DNA of 64,000 bases from Sandaracinaceae bacterium (GCA_016706685.1 JADJJE010000013.1:1-64000), one strand, 5' to 3'. Positions 1 to 11,190 are shown, counted from the first letter of the stretch. Notes: generated by a model not told the origin, from the sequence alone. Numbers and translations: made by a program.

Positions 1-445
1 GGATGCTGGGCCGGATGGGGCGCCCCCCGGTGGCGACCAGGATGTGGCGCGCGCTGAAGCGTTGCCCATTCACCTCCACGTGGTGCGCATCCACCAGCCG
101 CCCTCGGCCATGGTGGACGGTGGCGCCGGGCCCCGTGAGCAGGCTCTCGTAGATGCCGTTCAAGCGCGTGATCTCGGCGTCCTTGTTGCGGACCAGCGTG
201 GGCCAGTCGAAGCTGGGCGTGGGCACCGTGAAGCCGAAGCCCGCGGCGTCACGGAAGGCGGCGCCGAACTCGCTCGCATACACGAACAGCTTCTTGGGCA
301 CGCAGCCAACGTTCACGCACGTGCCGCCCATGTAGCGCTCTTCGCAGATGCCTACGCGCGCCCCCATCGAAGCGGACATGCGCGCCGCGCGCACACCGCC
401 GGACCCAGCGCCCACCACGTAGAGATCGAAGTCGTACTCGGCCAT
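1..445 (-). CDS. gor: Glutathione-disulfide reductase, N-terminal part (3' end outside window)
   Basis: This would encode the FAD-binding half of a cytosolic class I disulfide oxidoreductase, which reduces glutathione disulfide with NADPH. About 148 codons are visible, read from an ATG whose complement lies at 443-445. The protein opens [17 protein letters not shown], a dinucleotide-binding GxGxxG turn. It then carries the redox-active disulfide motif [14 protein letters not shown] and a conserved ATGGRP motif near the visible end. [13 protein letters not shown] is the signature of glutathione/trypanothione reductases; lipoamide dehydrogenase normally has GGTCLNVGCIPSK. The gene runs off the left edge, so the NADPH and dimerisation domains cannot be checked. 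It lies 41 bp downstream of the unknown gene at 487-1176 on the same strand, so co-transcription is possible. Confidence 0.85.
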   Translation of the reverse strand, partial: MAEYDFDLYVVGAGSGGVRAARMSASMGARVGICEERYMGGTCVNVGCVPKKLFVYASEFGAAFRDAAGFGFTVPTPSFDWPTLVRNKDAEITRLNGIYESLLTGPGATVHHGRGRLVDAHHVEVNGQRFSARHILVATGGRPIRPSI

Positions 446-486
446 GGCGTGCGCAGTCGCCTGAGCGACCCCTCCGTTTCACCCGC

Positions 487-1176
487 TCAGAAGGCGCAGT
501 AGTCGATGAGCCACTCTTCCGAGTCGTGGTCGAGCACGTGCTGGTGCAGCAGGCTCAGCGCGCCCGCCGAGGGCACGGCCACGTACACCTCACGTTTTCC
601 ATCGGCCACCAGCATCAAGAAGCGACGGTCGAAGCTGGTGCGCGCCAAGAGGCCGTTCAGCGCCCCTACGAGGCCGCGGACGCTGACCGTCTCGACCAGC
701 TCGAAGGAGCGCAGGTCGATGTCGTTCTCGCCGAGCTCTTCGTCGTAGTCGTCGGTGACCGCGCTCAGGTGTTCCCCACAGCGCAGCACCAGGGGCCCGC
801 CCTCGCCGCCGCCGATGCGCTCGAGGTGGATGCCGTCCACCTCGGGCACCAGCCGGTTCAGCTTCTCCACGACGCCGTGTGCATCCACCAGGTCGTCGTT
901 GTCGTGGATCAAGAACCGGTCGGCGAGCACGCGGCGCGCGGATGCTTCGGGCTCGCCAGAGGCGTCGTAGTAGCGCACCAGCAGGTCGATCCGGCTGGCC
1001 TCCACGTCGGTGGCGCCCTCGCGGAGCACTTCCGACAGTACCATCATCAGTGGGGCGCTCAGCTCCTCCACCAGACCCGCATGCCGCAGCACCTCGACGT
1101 ACTCCTCATCGACCCCATCAGGGGCGACCGAGTGCGTCTCCAGGTCGGAATGGGAGGTCTCCGCCGGGGTGGACAT
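487..1176 (-). CDS. Unknown acidic cytoplasmic protein, 229 aa
   Basis: I do not recognise a family. The 229-residue protein has no signal peptide or membrane segment and is strongly acidic, with clusters such as DDYDEELGENDIDLR. The N-terminal 20 residues are Ser/Thr/Glu-rich and look disordered. The C-terminal half alternates hydrophobic strands and helices (RRFLMLVADGKREVYVAVPS, then LLHQHVLDHDSEEW), which suggests a small alpha/beta fold. The ATG at 1176 opens a frame with normal GC-rich third positions throughout. It lies 112 bp downstream of the lipoprotein gene and 41 bp upstream of the gor start, all on the minus strand, so it may be the middle gene of a loose unit. Function is unknown. 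Confidence 0.7.
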   Translation of the reverse strand: MSTPAETSHSDLETHSVAPDGVDEEYVEVLRHAGLVEELSAPLMMVLSEVLREGATDVEASRIDLLVRYYDASGEPEASARRVLADRFLIHDNDDLVDAHGVVEKLNRLVPEVDGIHLERIGGGEGGPLVLRCGEHLSAVTDDYDEELGENDIDLRSFELVETVSVRGLVGALNGLLARTSFDRRFLMLVADGKREVYVAVPSAGALSLLHQHVLDHDSEEWLIDYCAF

Positions 1177-1288
1177 GTCCGTTCGTTTTACACCGTGTTA
1201 CCGCCGGAACACCACAAAAAGCCACTGCGCCCGGAACGGGACGTGCCTCGAAGCGGAATGTGTACGCTGTATGCGGACTGCGGCCAGC

Positions 1289-2449
1289 TCACCCGTCGCA
1301 GAGCGGACGCTGCTGCTGGCTGGTGTCGGGCAGCAGCCGGATAGGCAGCGCCACGTCCACATAGTCGCCTTCGGCGGGGGCCGGGAAGACCAGCCCACGC
1401 ACCACGCCCAGCACACAGGCGCGCAGGGTCGGGTCGCCGAGTTCGTCTGCCGTGGCGCAAGCCTCGCTGACGCGCCCCTGGGGGCCGATGCGCGCCAGCA
1501 CCCGCAGGCGCCCGCCGCGCGCAGCGTCGCCGCGGGCGTACTCGAAGCAGCGCATGGCGCCCTCGCCCATCCCCGCGACGCGCGCGCGGATGGCGTCCGG
1601 GGCCAAGCTGCCCAGGCGCTGGTCGGCGGCCGGCTCCGGCAGCACGCCGCCCGGACAGAGCCCGTGGACGCTGGGGTCCGGGGCGGGCGCCGCGGGAAGC
1701 CGCACGCCCGCGTCCAGCGCGAGGCCCAGAATGGCCGGCGGCGACCCGGCGGGCAGGCTGCCGAGCGCCGCGCGCAGGCTCCCGAGCGGCACGCCGGCCT
1801 CGGCCGTGAACACCACGCCAGCCGCGCCTTCGAGCACAACAGGCAGGTGCTCGGCCAAGCGTGTGGTGGGGAACGGGCCGGCGTGGGCGGCCGGGACGGT
1901 GCCCTCGGTGCGCCTCAGGTGCACGCCCTCACGCCCCAGGATCACCACGGCGACATGTCCGGGCAGGGGCGGCGGGGTGGCGCTCAGCGCCACCAGCGTG
2001 AGGCTGCCGGTCTGGCCGTGCTGCGCCCAGCGGGTCAGGACCACGGCGGTGTCGCGTGGGTCGTCCAGGCGCGCCTCGAGCTCGCGCGGCGCGTCGGGAA
2101 TGGGGTGCACGGCGCTGGCCAAGTCGGCCTCGAGATGGAAGGGCGCGAGCGACCCACCCCGCAGCAGGCACCCGGCGGCGCTCTCGCTCTGCCCGAGGCC
2201 GTCGAGGTTTCGCACAGCGGCCACCAGATCTCCGAAGGTGGCCCCCACGCCGAGCGCGCGCGGGCTCTCCGCAGGCAGCTCGCGGGTCTCCTCGGGCGTG
2301 TCCGAGCCGGAGGTGGCGTCGCCCTCGACGCTGGGCGTCTCGCTCTCGGGGTCTCCAGCCTGGCCTCCGCAGGCGGCGACCAGCAGGGCGGTCGACAGGG
2401 CGACGAGCAGGACGTGCCACGGCACGCGGGCTCGGTGCGGCCGCGTCAT
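1289..2449 (-). CDS. Lipoprotein with an AgmX/PglI-type C-terminal tail
   Basis: This is a predicted lipoprotein of 386 aa. A basic N-terminus and hydrophobic core end in a lipobox (LLVAACGG), followed by a Glu/Ser/Thr/Pro-rich spacer typical of a tether. The last ~90 residues (RCFEYARGDAARGGRLRVLARIG, then G-V-E-A-C, then LRACVLGVVRGLVFPAP) match the pattern of the AgmX/PglI C-terminal domain found on many myxobacterial proteins. That tail has two conserved Cys, a 'G-x-V' turn and a closing 'FP-P-G-V-P' strand. The middle region is Ala/Gly/Pro-rich with no recognised domain. The start ATG overlaps the engB stop by 4 bp (ATGA), so the two are probably translationally coupled. Its role is not established; tail-bearing proteins are often envelope-associated. 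Confidence 0.75.
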   Translation of the reverse strand: MTRPHRARVPWHVLLVALSTALLVAACGGQAGDPESETPSVEGDATSGSDTPEETRELPAESPRALGVGATFGDLVAAVRNLDGLGQSESAAGCLLRGGSLAPFHLEADLASAVHPIPDAPRELEARLDDPRDTAVVLTRWAQHGQTGSLTLVALSATPPPLPGHVAVVILGREGVHLRRTEGTVPAAHAGPFPTTRLAEHLPVVLEGAAGVVFTAEAGVPLGSLRAALGSLPAGSPPAILGLALDAGVRLPAAPAPDPSVHGLCPGGVLPEPAADQRLGSLAPDAIRARVAGMGEGAMRCFEYARGDAARGGRLRVLARIGPQGRVSEACATADELGDPTLRACVLGVVRGLVFPAPAEGDYVDVALPIRLLPDTSQQQRPLCDG

Positions 2450-3096
2450 GCGGGCAGCGCCTGGCTGGGCAGCGTGATGGCCGCCTCGCGCAGCAGCGCG
2501 TCCCAGAGGCGGTCACGCCCCTCACCGGTCTCGGAGCTGTAGCCGAAGACGCGGGCGGGAGCGGCGCTCTGAGCGGCCTTCAACGCCAGCTTGCGCTGGC
2601 TGGCCGGCAGCTTGTCCAGCTTGGTGGCCACCAGCACCGCGCGGACGCCCACGTGGTCCAGGAACTCCAGCAGCTGCACGTCTTCTTCTTCGACCCCGCG
2701 CCGCACGTCCACGATGACGACGACCGCACGCAGGCCCGGGCGCTGACTGAGGAAGTCTTCGATCAGCACGCCCCAGCCGCGCTTCTCGCCCTTGCTGCGC
2801 TTGGCGAAGCCGTAGCCGGGCAGGTCCACCAGGTCGAACTCCGCGCCGCCTCCGAGGCTGATGCGGAAGATGTTGATGGCGCGCGTGCAGCCTGGGGTGC
2901 CGCTGGTGCGCACCAGCTTCTTGCGCTCGACGAGGCTGTTGATCAGGCTCGACTTGCCCACGTTGGAGCGGCCCGCGAAGGCGATCTCCGCAAAGGCGGG
3001 GGCGGGGAGCTGCGCGTAGTTCGTAGCCCCTGCGACGAATTGGGCGTCGAGGATCTGCACCCCGACGTTGTAGCGACATCGGGGGGTGGGTGCCAT
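2446..3096 (-). CDS. engB: Ribosome biogenesis GTP-binding protein EngB/YsxC/YihA
   Basis: EngB is a TRAFAC-class GTPase that associates with the 50S subunit and is needed for its late assembly. All G motifs are visible. From the ATG at 3096, G1 is GRSNVGKSSL at residues 42-51. A switch-region Thr follows in 'RTSGTPGCTR', G3 is DLPGYGFA, and G4 is TKLDKL. The total is 216 aa, close to the usual ~200. The frame extends 4 codons upstream to a TTG (3108), and a GTG at 3060 would give the most typical N-terminus (VQILDAQFV). I chose the ATG as the more usual codon, but the start is uncertain by about 12 residues. The gene follows the mosaic lipoprotein by about 25 bp and overlaps the next lipoprotein by 4 bp. 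Confidence 0.93.
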   Translation of the reverse strand: MAPTPRCRYNVGVQILDAQFVAGATNYAQLPAPAFAEIAFAGRSNVGKSSLINSLVERKKLVRTSGTPGCTRAINIFRISLGGGAEFDLVDLPGYGFAKRSKGEKRGWGVLIEDFLSQRPGLRAVVVIVDVRRGVEEEDVQLLEFLDHVGVRAVLVATKLDKLPASQRKLALKAAQSAAPARVFGYSSETGEGRDRLWDALLREAAITLPSQALPA

Positions 3097-3120
3097 CCGG
3101 CGGCCCAACCCTCGCGTCCG

Positions 3121-6100
3121 TCAGGGGGCAGCCGGCGCCGAGCGCGTCAGGTTCTCGATGCGCGTGGGCGTGGTGATCGTCGCGTCGCCCATCGGCGCGA
3201 TGATGCCGAAGGGGTTGTCGCCCCAGCAGTACACGTCGCGCTCTGCGCTGAACCCGCAGATGGGCCCCGCCAGCGGGCTGCCTTGCGCCAGCTCTACGAT
3301 CACGCCGCCGCCCGAGACGGCCTCGAAGCGATCGAGGGTGTTCAGGCCGCTGGGGGTTCCGAGGCGCCGCGCCCCGTTCCTGCCACGGCACAGCACGCCA
3401 CTCGCGGTGCGGACGCAGAGCAGATCGTTGCCCGCATACAGCTCGAGCGGGTTCGTGACGCCGAGCACACGCACGGCGCTACCGAAGCTGCCGCCCGCTG
3501 GGCTCGCGATCTCGGCGAAGGTGTTGCCACCCCAGCAGTATACGGATCCGCCTCCGTTGCTGCGCCGCACGCAGCCGATGGCCCGGCCCATCTCGAGCTC
3601 TTGGACGTCGGTCCAGCCGAGCGTCCCGGAGACCGGGGTGGCGAGTGGGTTGTTGATGCCAGGCAGGTTGCCCCAGCACACCACCCCGCTACCCGCGGTG
3701 AGCGCGCACGAGGCCGTCGTTCCGCTCGCGATGGCCACCGCCCCGGTCAGGGGCCCCATGGGGGTCACCTCCACGGGCACCGCCAGCGCCGAGCTGGTGC
3801 TCACGGCGTCGTTCCCCAGCTGCCCGTTCGCGTCGCTGCCCCAGCAGTACACCTGGGTGTCCTGCCCGAGGGCGCAGCTATGGAACTCGCCGACGCTGAT
3901 GGCGACCGCTGGCGAGGGAACCGATACGAAGATGGGGCTCGCCGAGTCGCCCGCGACGTTGCCCAGCTGGAACTGATTGTTGCGACCCCAGCAGGTGACC
4001 CCGCCCATCGGGTCGATGCCGCAGCCGTGGTTGGGGCCGATGGCCACGTCGATGTAGCCGATGTTCGCGAACGTGCCGGGGGGCGGCCCCGGCGGCGTGA
4101 CCGGGGGGACGACGCCGTTGTAGCCCAGTCGGAAGTAGTCGTTGTTCCCCCAGCAGACGAGGGCTTGGCTCTCACGGCGCATGCAAGCGAAGTCCGAGCT
4201 CACGGCCAGCTGAAGCCCGCGGTCACAGAAGCCGGACGTACAGCTGGCGCCTGCGCCGCACGTGACGCCGCAGCCGCCGCAGTCCGTCAGGCTGCTGCCC
4301 GTGACCGTCTCGCAGCCGGGGCCCGGGCCGCAGTCGGCGGTGCCCGGAGTGCAGGCCAGCGCGCAGGTGCCGTCGATGCACACGCCCAAGCCGTTCATCT
4401 CGTCACTGCAGAAGTTGTTGCAGCCGCCGCAGTGATTTCGGTTGGTCTTGGTGTCCGTCTCGCACCCGTTCATGGCCGAGCCGTCACAGCTCCCGCGTCC
4501 GCTCTGACACTCGAGCGTGCAGCTGCCTTCCACGCAGATGCCCGTCTCGCCGCCGCTGCCTTGCGGGCACACCACGCCGCCCATCCCCGCGCAGCCGCCG
4601 CAGTGCCCCGGGCTGGTGTCGGTGTTGGTCTCGCAGCCGTCGGCGTACACGCTGTTGCAGTCGCGGAAGGGGTTCATGCACGCGTCCAGGCACGACGAGC
4701 CGCCACAGGAGGGCGCGGTCGCGTTGGCGCGCTGAATGCAACGCACGTTGCAACCGCCACAGTTGTTGACGTCGCCTCCGAAGACCTCGCGCTCGCAGCC
4801 ATCCGACGGGTTCATGTTGCAGTCGCCCCAGCCGGGGTCGCAGTTGCGGAAGCAGTTGCCCTGCGTGCACGTCGCCGAAAAGACGTGTTGCAAGAAGTTC
4901 GGTTCGCAGTTGCGGAAGCACGCGCCGCAGTGTTCGGCGGAGGACTCCGTGTTGGCCTCGCACCCGTCCATCGGCATTCCGTTGCAGTCCTCCTGGTTGG
5001 CCGCGCAGAACGTCACCTGGCAAGTGCCGCCGACGCAGCTGCTCGTACCGCCGGCGACCCCACCGCAGGACTGCCCACCCATCCCCGCGCAGCCGCCGCA
5101 GTGCTGGTCGGAGCTGCTGATGTCCACCTCACAGCCGTTGCGTGGGTCGCCATCGCAGTTGGCGCGCCCACCGGCGCACTGGAGAATCTGGCACTGCCCG
5201 GTGACGCACGCTCCGTTCGCCACGAACGGCGCCGCGCAGTTCTGGTTGCAGCCCCCGCAGTGGGTGGTGCTGTCCGCGATCTCGCAGCCGTCGCTGGCGT
5301 TCTGGTTGCAGTCGTACGTGCCTCCCGGGCACTGCGTCACGCGGCACTGTCCCGACTGGCAGATCTGTCCGAGCGCGTTCGTCATCGGGCAGGTGCTCTG
5401 CGCGGGCGCCTCGTCCGAAGCCCCGTCGCAGTCGTCGTCGGTGCCGTTGCAACCCTCCACCGCGCCGGGGTTCCGCAGCGGGTTGCTGTCGTTGCAGTCG
5501 CCAGCTTGCGAGATGAAGCCGGGCTGCGGCTCGCACGCCAGCAGCGTCCCCGAGACCTGGCTGCCGTAGCCGTCCTCGTCGTTGTCGCGGAACCACTGCC
5601 GGGTGTCGGCGTCCTCGTCCACCTGCGCGTCGCAGTCGTTGTCGCGCCCATCGCACGCTTCGGCGGCGCCGCCGCCCGTGGTGGGATCCTGGTCATCGCA
5701 GTCTGCGCCGAAGATCGGACAGGTCAGGTCGATGATGCCGTCGTCGTCGTCGTCCTCGAAGTCGTTTACGCCGATCTGGAAGTCCAGCAGCCCGTTGCAG
5801 TTGTTGTCCACGCCATCGCACATCTCGGCTGCGGCAGGGTTGATGGCAGCGTTGTCGTCGTTGCAGTCCGTCCCGCGCAGCGAGCGCCCAGCCTGCAGGA
5901 AGCACGACGAGATGGGCGGCGTCGTCATGTCGCCGAAGCCGTCCTGGTCGCTGTCCAGGTACCAGTCGGCGCTGTCCATGGTCTCGTCGATGCCGCCGTC
6001 GCAGTCGTTGTTCACGCCGTCGCACAGCTCGGGGGCGCCCGGGAAGATCGACGCGTCGCCGTCGTCGCAGTCGCCGCCCTGCGTGGAGAACCCGGCCACG

Positions 6101-6807
6101 CCGCCGCAGGAGTTCATGGGGATGCTGCCACCGATGCCGTCGAAGTCGGAGTCCACGAAGCCCGTCAGCGCGGCCATCTCGTCCACCTGCGTGTCGCAGT
6201 CGTTGTCGAGGCGGTCGCACGCCTCGGTGGAGCCGGGACGAATCTCGGGGCGCACGTCGTTGCAGTCCGTGCCGCAATTCATGCCGCCGGAGCTGGTCTC
6301 GTTGCAGCAGCGCGCGTCGGCGAAGGTGTCCGCGTCACGGTCCACGAAACCAAAGGTGCTCTCATTGCAGTCCTCGTCGCGATGGTCCGCGTCGCAGACC
6401 TCCACGTTGGACGGGAACCGGTTGATGTCGTCGTCGTCGCAGTCATCGCCCAGCGGGTCACCTTGCAAGTCCAGGCAGGCGACATCGCGATGGCCGTCGC
6501 CGTCCACGTCGGGGGCGTCACTGCGGCAGCTCTCGGCGTCTTCCGAGCAGCGGTCGAGCGTGCAGGCGATGCCGTCGTCGCACGTCACGGCAGTTCCGGG
6601 CACGCAGACCGATCCCACACACGTCTCGGCACCGTTGCAGAAGAGCCCATCATCGCACTGGGCGTTACCAGAGCACGCCACGGCCTGGTCGGTCACCACG
6701 CCCACGTCGTCGCCCAGATCCGGCGTCGGCATCCCGCCGTCGCCACACCCCGCTGCCGCACTCGTACAGACCGCCATGATGGCCCACATCCAGCTCCGAA
6801 CGTTCAC
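3121..6807 (-). CDS. Mosaic lipoprotein: MopE-like motifs, Cys-rich repeats and RCC1 repeats
   Basis: This is a 1228-residue predicted secreted lipoprotein (signal peptide with ...SAAAGCGDGG). Three repeat zones follow in order. Residues ~35-430 hold about six copies of the acidic motif 'GDCDD...P...E-CDG-DNDCDG..DE', known as a putative metal-binding motif (MopE family). Residues ~430-830 carry about seven Cys-rich repeats of the form 'DC...DGCE...HCGGC...C'. The C-terminal ~380 residues carry about seven RCC1-like blades with CWG-N-LG cores, which suggests a beta-propeller. All three types are common on myxobacterial surface lipoproteins; having all three in one chain is less usual. Ca2+ or other metal binding is inferred from the Asp/Cys pattern. 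It is divergent from the kinase at 6883 and is followed by engB. Confidence 0.85.
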   Translation of the reverse strand: MNVRSWMWAIMAVCTSAAAGCGDGGMPTPDLGDDVGVVTDQAVACSGNAQCDDGLFCNGAETCVGSVCVPGTAVTCDDGIACTLDRCSEDAESCRSDAPDVDGDGHRDVACLDLQGDPLGDDCDDDDINRFPSNVEVCDADHRDEDCNESTFGFVDRDADTFADARCCNETSSGGMNCGTDCNDVRPEIRPGSTEACDRLDNDCDTQVDEMAALTGFVDSDFDGIGGSIPMNSCGGVAGFSTQGGDCDDGDASIFPGAPELCDGVNNDCDGGIDETMDSADWYLDSDQDGFGDMTTPPISSCFLQAGRSLRGTDCNDDNAAINPAAAEMCDGVDNNCNGLLDFQIGVNDFEDDDDDGIIDLTCPIFGADCDDQDPTTGGGAAEACDGRDNDCDAQVDEDADTRQWFRDNDEDGYGSQVSGTLLACEPQPGFISQAGDCNDSNPLRNPGAVEGCNGTDDDCDGASDEAPAQSTCPMTNALGQICQSGQCRVTQCPGGTYDCNQNASDGCEIADSTTHCGGCNQNCAAPFVANGACVTGQCQILQCAGGRANCDGDPRNGCEVDISSSDQHCGGCAGMGGQSCGGVAGGTSSCVGGTCQVTFCAANQEDCNGMPMDGCEANTESSAEHCGACFRNCEPNFLQHVFSATCTQGNCFRNCDPGWGDCNMNPSDGCEREVFGGDVNNCGGCNVRCIQRANATAPSCGGSSCLDACMNPFRDCNSVYADGCETNTDTSPGHCGGCAGMGGVVCPQGSGGETGICVEGSCTLECQSGRGSCDGSAMNGCETDTKTNRNHCGGCNNFCSDEMNGLGVCIDGTCALACTPGTADCGPGPGCETVTGSSLTDCGGCGVTCGAGASCTSGFCDRGLQLAVSSDFACMRRESQALVCWGNNDYFRLGYNGVVPPVTPPGPPPGTFANIGYIDVAIGPNHGCGIDPMGGVTCWGRNNQFQLGNVAGDSASPIFVSVPSPAVAISVGEFHSCALGQDTQVYCWGSDANGQLGNDAVSTSSALAVPVEVTPMGPLTGAVAIASGTTASCALTAGSGVVCWGNLPGINNPLATPVSGTLGWTDVQELEMGRAIGCVRRSNGGGSVYCWGGNTFAEIASPAGGSFGSAVRVLGVTNPLELYAGNDLLCVRTASGVLCRGRNGARRLGTPSGLNTLDRFEAVSGGGVIVELAQGSPLAGPICGFSAERDVYCWGDNPFGIIAPMGDATITTPTRIENLTRSAPAAP

Positions 6808-6882
6808 GGGGACTCCTGCTGTACAGCCCCGCGATTCTGCGGGTCCTCGAACAGTCTAGTGGTATAGTTTCATTCCCACCAG

Positions 6883-8574
6883 ATGGCCCTGCAGAATATC
6901 GATCCTCCAGACCCGCTCATCGGGACGCTCGTCAGCGGGCGCTACCGCGTCGTCTCGAAGCTGGGCGAGGGCGGCATGGGTCGCGTGTACGAGGCGCAGC
7001 ACGAACTCATCGGGAAGCGCGTGGCCCTCAAGTGCCTGAACGCCGAGTACGCCACGCACCCGGTGGTGGTGGAGCGCTTCAAGCGCGAGGCGCGGGCGGC
7101 GACGGCCGTGGGCAACGAGCACATCGTGGACGTGACCGACCTCGGCGACCTGCCGGACGGCTCCCCGTTCATCGTCATGGAGCACCTGGAAGGGCGTGAG
7201 CTGGCCGACCTGATCAATGAGGGGCCCCTGACCTTGGGTCGGGCGGTGCGCATCCTCGACCAGGTGTGTGATGCGCTCCACGCGGCCCACGCGAAGGGCA
7301 TCGTCCACCGCGACCTGAAGCCCGAGAACATCTTCCTGATTCCGCGGGGCGGCAACGAGGACTTCGTGAAGGTGCTGGACTTCGGCATCTCCAAGATGCG
7401 CGAGCCGGAGGAGACCTCGCCCAGCCTCACGCGCACGGGCATGGCGATGGGCACGCCGCAGTACATGTCGCCGGAGCAGGCGCAGGGGAAGATGTCCACG
7501 GACCACCGCACCGACGTCTACGCGCTCGGGGTGATCCTCTACCGCATGCTCACGGGGGAGGTGCCCTTCACGGCCGAGTCCTTCCCCATGCTCATCGTGG
7601 CCATCGTCACGCAGGACGCGCCCTCGGTGCTGCTGCTGCGACCCGAGCTGCCCGGTGCCATGGACGGGATCGTGCGGCGGGCCCTCGCTCGAGACGTCGA
7701 CGAGCGCTTCCAGACCGTTCAGGAGCTGGCGCTGGCGCTGGCGCCGTTTCGCCACGTGGAGGAGCCGCCGCGCCGGGGGGTGGTGGTGCCCAAGACGCGC
7801 CTCTCGCTGGAGGGAACGGTCCCCGGAAAGCTCGTGCCCAAGCGGCCAGCGGATCCCGAGGGACGGCCCTCCGCTGCGCCGACCGTGGGTGGCATCGCAC
7901 CTGCCGGGCTGGCTTCTGCGTCAGGACCCAACCCGCGGACGGAGGGCGCGGCACCCGTCGCCACATCGGACAGCTCGCATGCCACCTCACGCGGTGAAGT
8001 CACGGGCGTGGAGAACGCGATCACGCGCGGCCCGACCTGGTTGCGGCCGGCGGTGGTGCTCTCGATCGTGCTCGGTGTCGTGGCCCTCTTGTTCTGGCTT
8101 CGGCAGCCCGTGGAACCCGTGCCCAACCCGCGCGGGGACAGGACGCCGGACGCCGTGATCGACGCGCCACCCGTGCCGCCCGCGCCCGACGAGGACGCCC
8201 CGCCGCCTCTCGCTGCGGCCTCGCCCGAGGTGCGCGTGCGGCTCAGCGTGCTGCCCGCTGGCGCGCGCATCTTCCTCGATGATCGCGAGTTCCCGAACCC
8301 GCTCGACAGCCCTCGTCCGCGCTCTCTCGAGCCGGTGCGTGTGCGCATGGAGCTCGAGGGCTACGACACCATCGAGCGCATGATCGTGTTCGACTCGGAC
8401 GCGCGCCTCGAAATCACGCTGGTGCCCACCGCTGGGCGACCACAAGGCGGGACCACCGGGGCATCGACGACCAGCAGCATGCGCATCGGGGCCGACCCGA
8501 CACCGCCTCCCTCCGGCACGATGATGGAGGCTTCTTCCACCCCGATGGATGGTTTCCGTGACACCTTCGATTGA
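6883..8574 (+). CDS. Membrane-anchored Ser/Thr protein kinase with C-terminal PEGA domain
   Basis: This is a Hanks-type (PknB-like) kinase of 563 aa. Kinase residues ~18-285 show the glycine loop GEGGMGRVYEA, the VALK lysine, catalytic loop HRDLKPENIF, DFGIS, and the activation segment GTPQYMSPEQ. A Pro/Ala-rich linker leads to one transmembrane helix at about residues 387-408 (VVLSIVLGVVALLFWL). A PEGA-like beta domain follows (VRLSVLPAGARIFLDD, then VRMELEGYD) at ~448-513. The kinase therefore faces the cytoplasm, with the PEGA tail outside the inner membrane. The start ATG lies 75 bp from the divergent lipoprotein gene. The gene overlaps the next one by 26 bp, so it heads an operon with the TPR-PEGA protein and a MopE-motif lipoprotein. 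Substrates are unknown. Confidence 0.93.
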   Translation: MALQNIDPPDPLIGTLVSGRYRVVSKLGEGGMGRVYEAQHELIGKRVALKCLNAEYATHPVVVERFKREARAATAVGNEHIVDVTDLGDLPDGSPFIVMEHLEGRELADLINEGPLTLGRAVRILDQVCDALHAAHAKGIVHRDLKPENIFLIPRGGNEDFVKVLDFGISKMREPEETSPSLTRTGMAMGTPQYMSPEQAQGKMSTDHRTDVYALGVILYRMLTGEVPFTAESFPMLIVAIVTQDAPSVLLLRPELPGAMDGIVRRALARDVDERFQTVQELALALAPFRHVEEPPRRGVVVPKTRLSLEGTVPGKLVPKRPADPEGRPSAAPTVGGIAPAGLASASGPNPRTEGAAPVATSDSSHATSRGEVTGVENAITRGPTWLRPAVVLSIVLGVVALLFWLRQPVEPVPNPRGDRTPDAVIDAPPVPPAPDEDAPPPLAAASPEVRVRLSVLPAGARIFLDDREFPNPLDSPRPRSLEPVRVRMELEGYDTIERMIVFDSDARLEITLVPTAGRPQGGTTGASTTSSMRIGADPTPPPSGTMMEASSTPMDGFRDTFD

Positions 8575-9594
8575 GAGCAGGGCGCTGCACGCGCGGCTAG
8601 GTTGGATCTCGCTCGCCCTCGTGGGGCTGCTGTCGTCGACGGCCTCGCCCATGGCTCGCGCGCAGGGTGTCCCAGGGGACCCCGCGGCCGATGTGCCACT
8701 CCCGGATGACGTCCCGGTCGAAGACCCTCGCCTGGTCGAGGCCCGTGAGCGCTTCACGCAAGGCCTCGAGCTGGCCCGCGCGGAGAACTGCGAGGGCGCC
8801 ATCACCGAGTTCCAGGCGAGCTACGCGTTGGCGGAGCGCCCGAACACGCTCTACAACATCGCGCGCTGCCAGGAGCAGCTCAACCGCTACGACCTGGCCA
8901 TTCGCTTCTACGAGCAGTACCTGAGCGTGGCGCCTGCGGACGCCGAGGACCGGCCGACGGTGGACGCCACCCTGCGCTCGCTGCGCAACCTGCTGGGCGT
9001 CATCGTGGTGAACAGCAACGTCGCGGCGGAGGTCTGGGTTGGAGGCCGCGTGGTGGGCAGCGCGCCGGGTGAGGTGCCCATCCCGGGCGGGCGCCACCGC
9101 GTGGAGGTCCGCGCCGACGGGTACATCCCCGTGGTGCGCGAGGTGGAGGTCGCCGCGCGCCAGCGGGTGGAGGTGAGCGTGACGCTCGAGCAACCCCAGC
9201 AGACCACCATCGAGCAGACCACCATCGAGCAGACCGTCATCGAGGACCGCGGCCTCTCACCGGGGCTCTTCTATGGCGGGCTCGGGGTGACCGGGGCGGC
9301 GGCCATCGTGGGCGCGGGCTTCGGCATTCGCGCTCTCATCCTGCGCGGCGACCAGCGCGCCGTGAACCCGCTGGCCTTCGACGAGATGGCGCGTATTCGT
9401 GACGACGTGAAGCGCAGCGCGCGCATCGCGGACGTCTTCTTCCTGACGGCCGGGGTGTTCGCGGTGGGAACCACGGTGGTGTACTTCCTGACCGACTTCG
9501 GCGGCGAGGAGCCGAGCGCGAGCGCGGGCCGACCGCGGCTGCGACCGCTGGTGGGGCTCTCCGGCGGTGGCCTGTCGCTCGAAGGGAGCTTCTG

Positions 9595-9595
<1 letters not shown>
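8549..9595 (+). CDS. TPR and PEGA domain membrane protein
   Basis: This 348-aa envelope protein has an N-terminal hydrophobic segment (WISLALVGLLSSTASPMARAQ) that looks like a signal peptide. A TPR-like helical region covers ~55-135 (FTQGLELARAENCEGAITEF, then NTLYNIARCQEQL). A PEGA-like domain follows at ~150-215 (VVNSNVAAEVWVGGRVVGSAPG). A short tandem repeat QTTIE x3 then precedes two hydrophobic helices near ~240-262 and ~290-315. The start is the ATG at 8549, which overlaps the kinase gene by 26 bp. A later start would cut the signal peptide. The stop overlaps the next ATG by 1 bp (TGATG). Sharing a PEGA domain with the upstream kinase suggests the two act at the same envelope site, but no partner is shown. 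Confidence 0.85.
9200..9244 (+). repeat. 15-bp tandem repeat, three copies, in-frame
   Basis: Three consecutive copies of CAGACCACCATCGAG, the last with two changes, encode QTTIE-QTTIE-QTVIE in the linker between the PEGA domain and the first downstream membrane helix of the TPR-PEGA protein. Because the unit is 15 bp, copy-number change would keep the frame and only vary linker length. Confidence 0.85.

Positions 9596-11190
<1,595 letters not shown>

Noticed and set aside
2056..6867. Very long plus-strand open frame of ~1600 codons (Arg/Ala/Val-rich)
   Set aside because: It is antisense to engB and the mosaic lipoprotein. The minus-strand frame holds clear motifs; the plus-strand frame is low-complexity and matches nothing.
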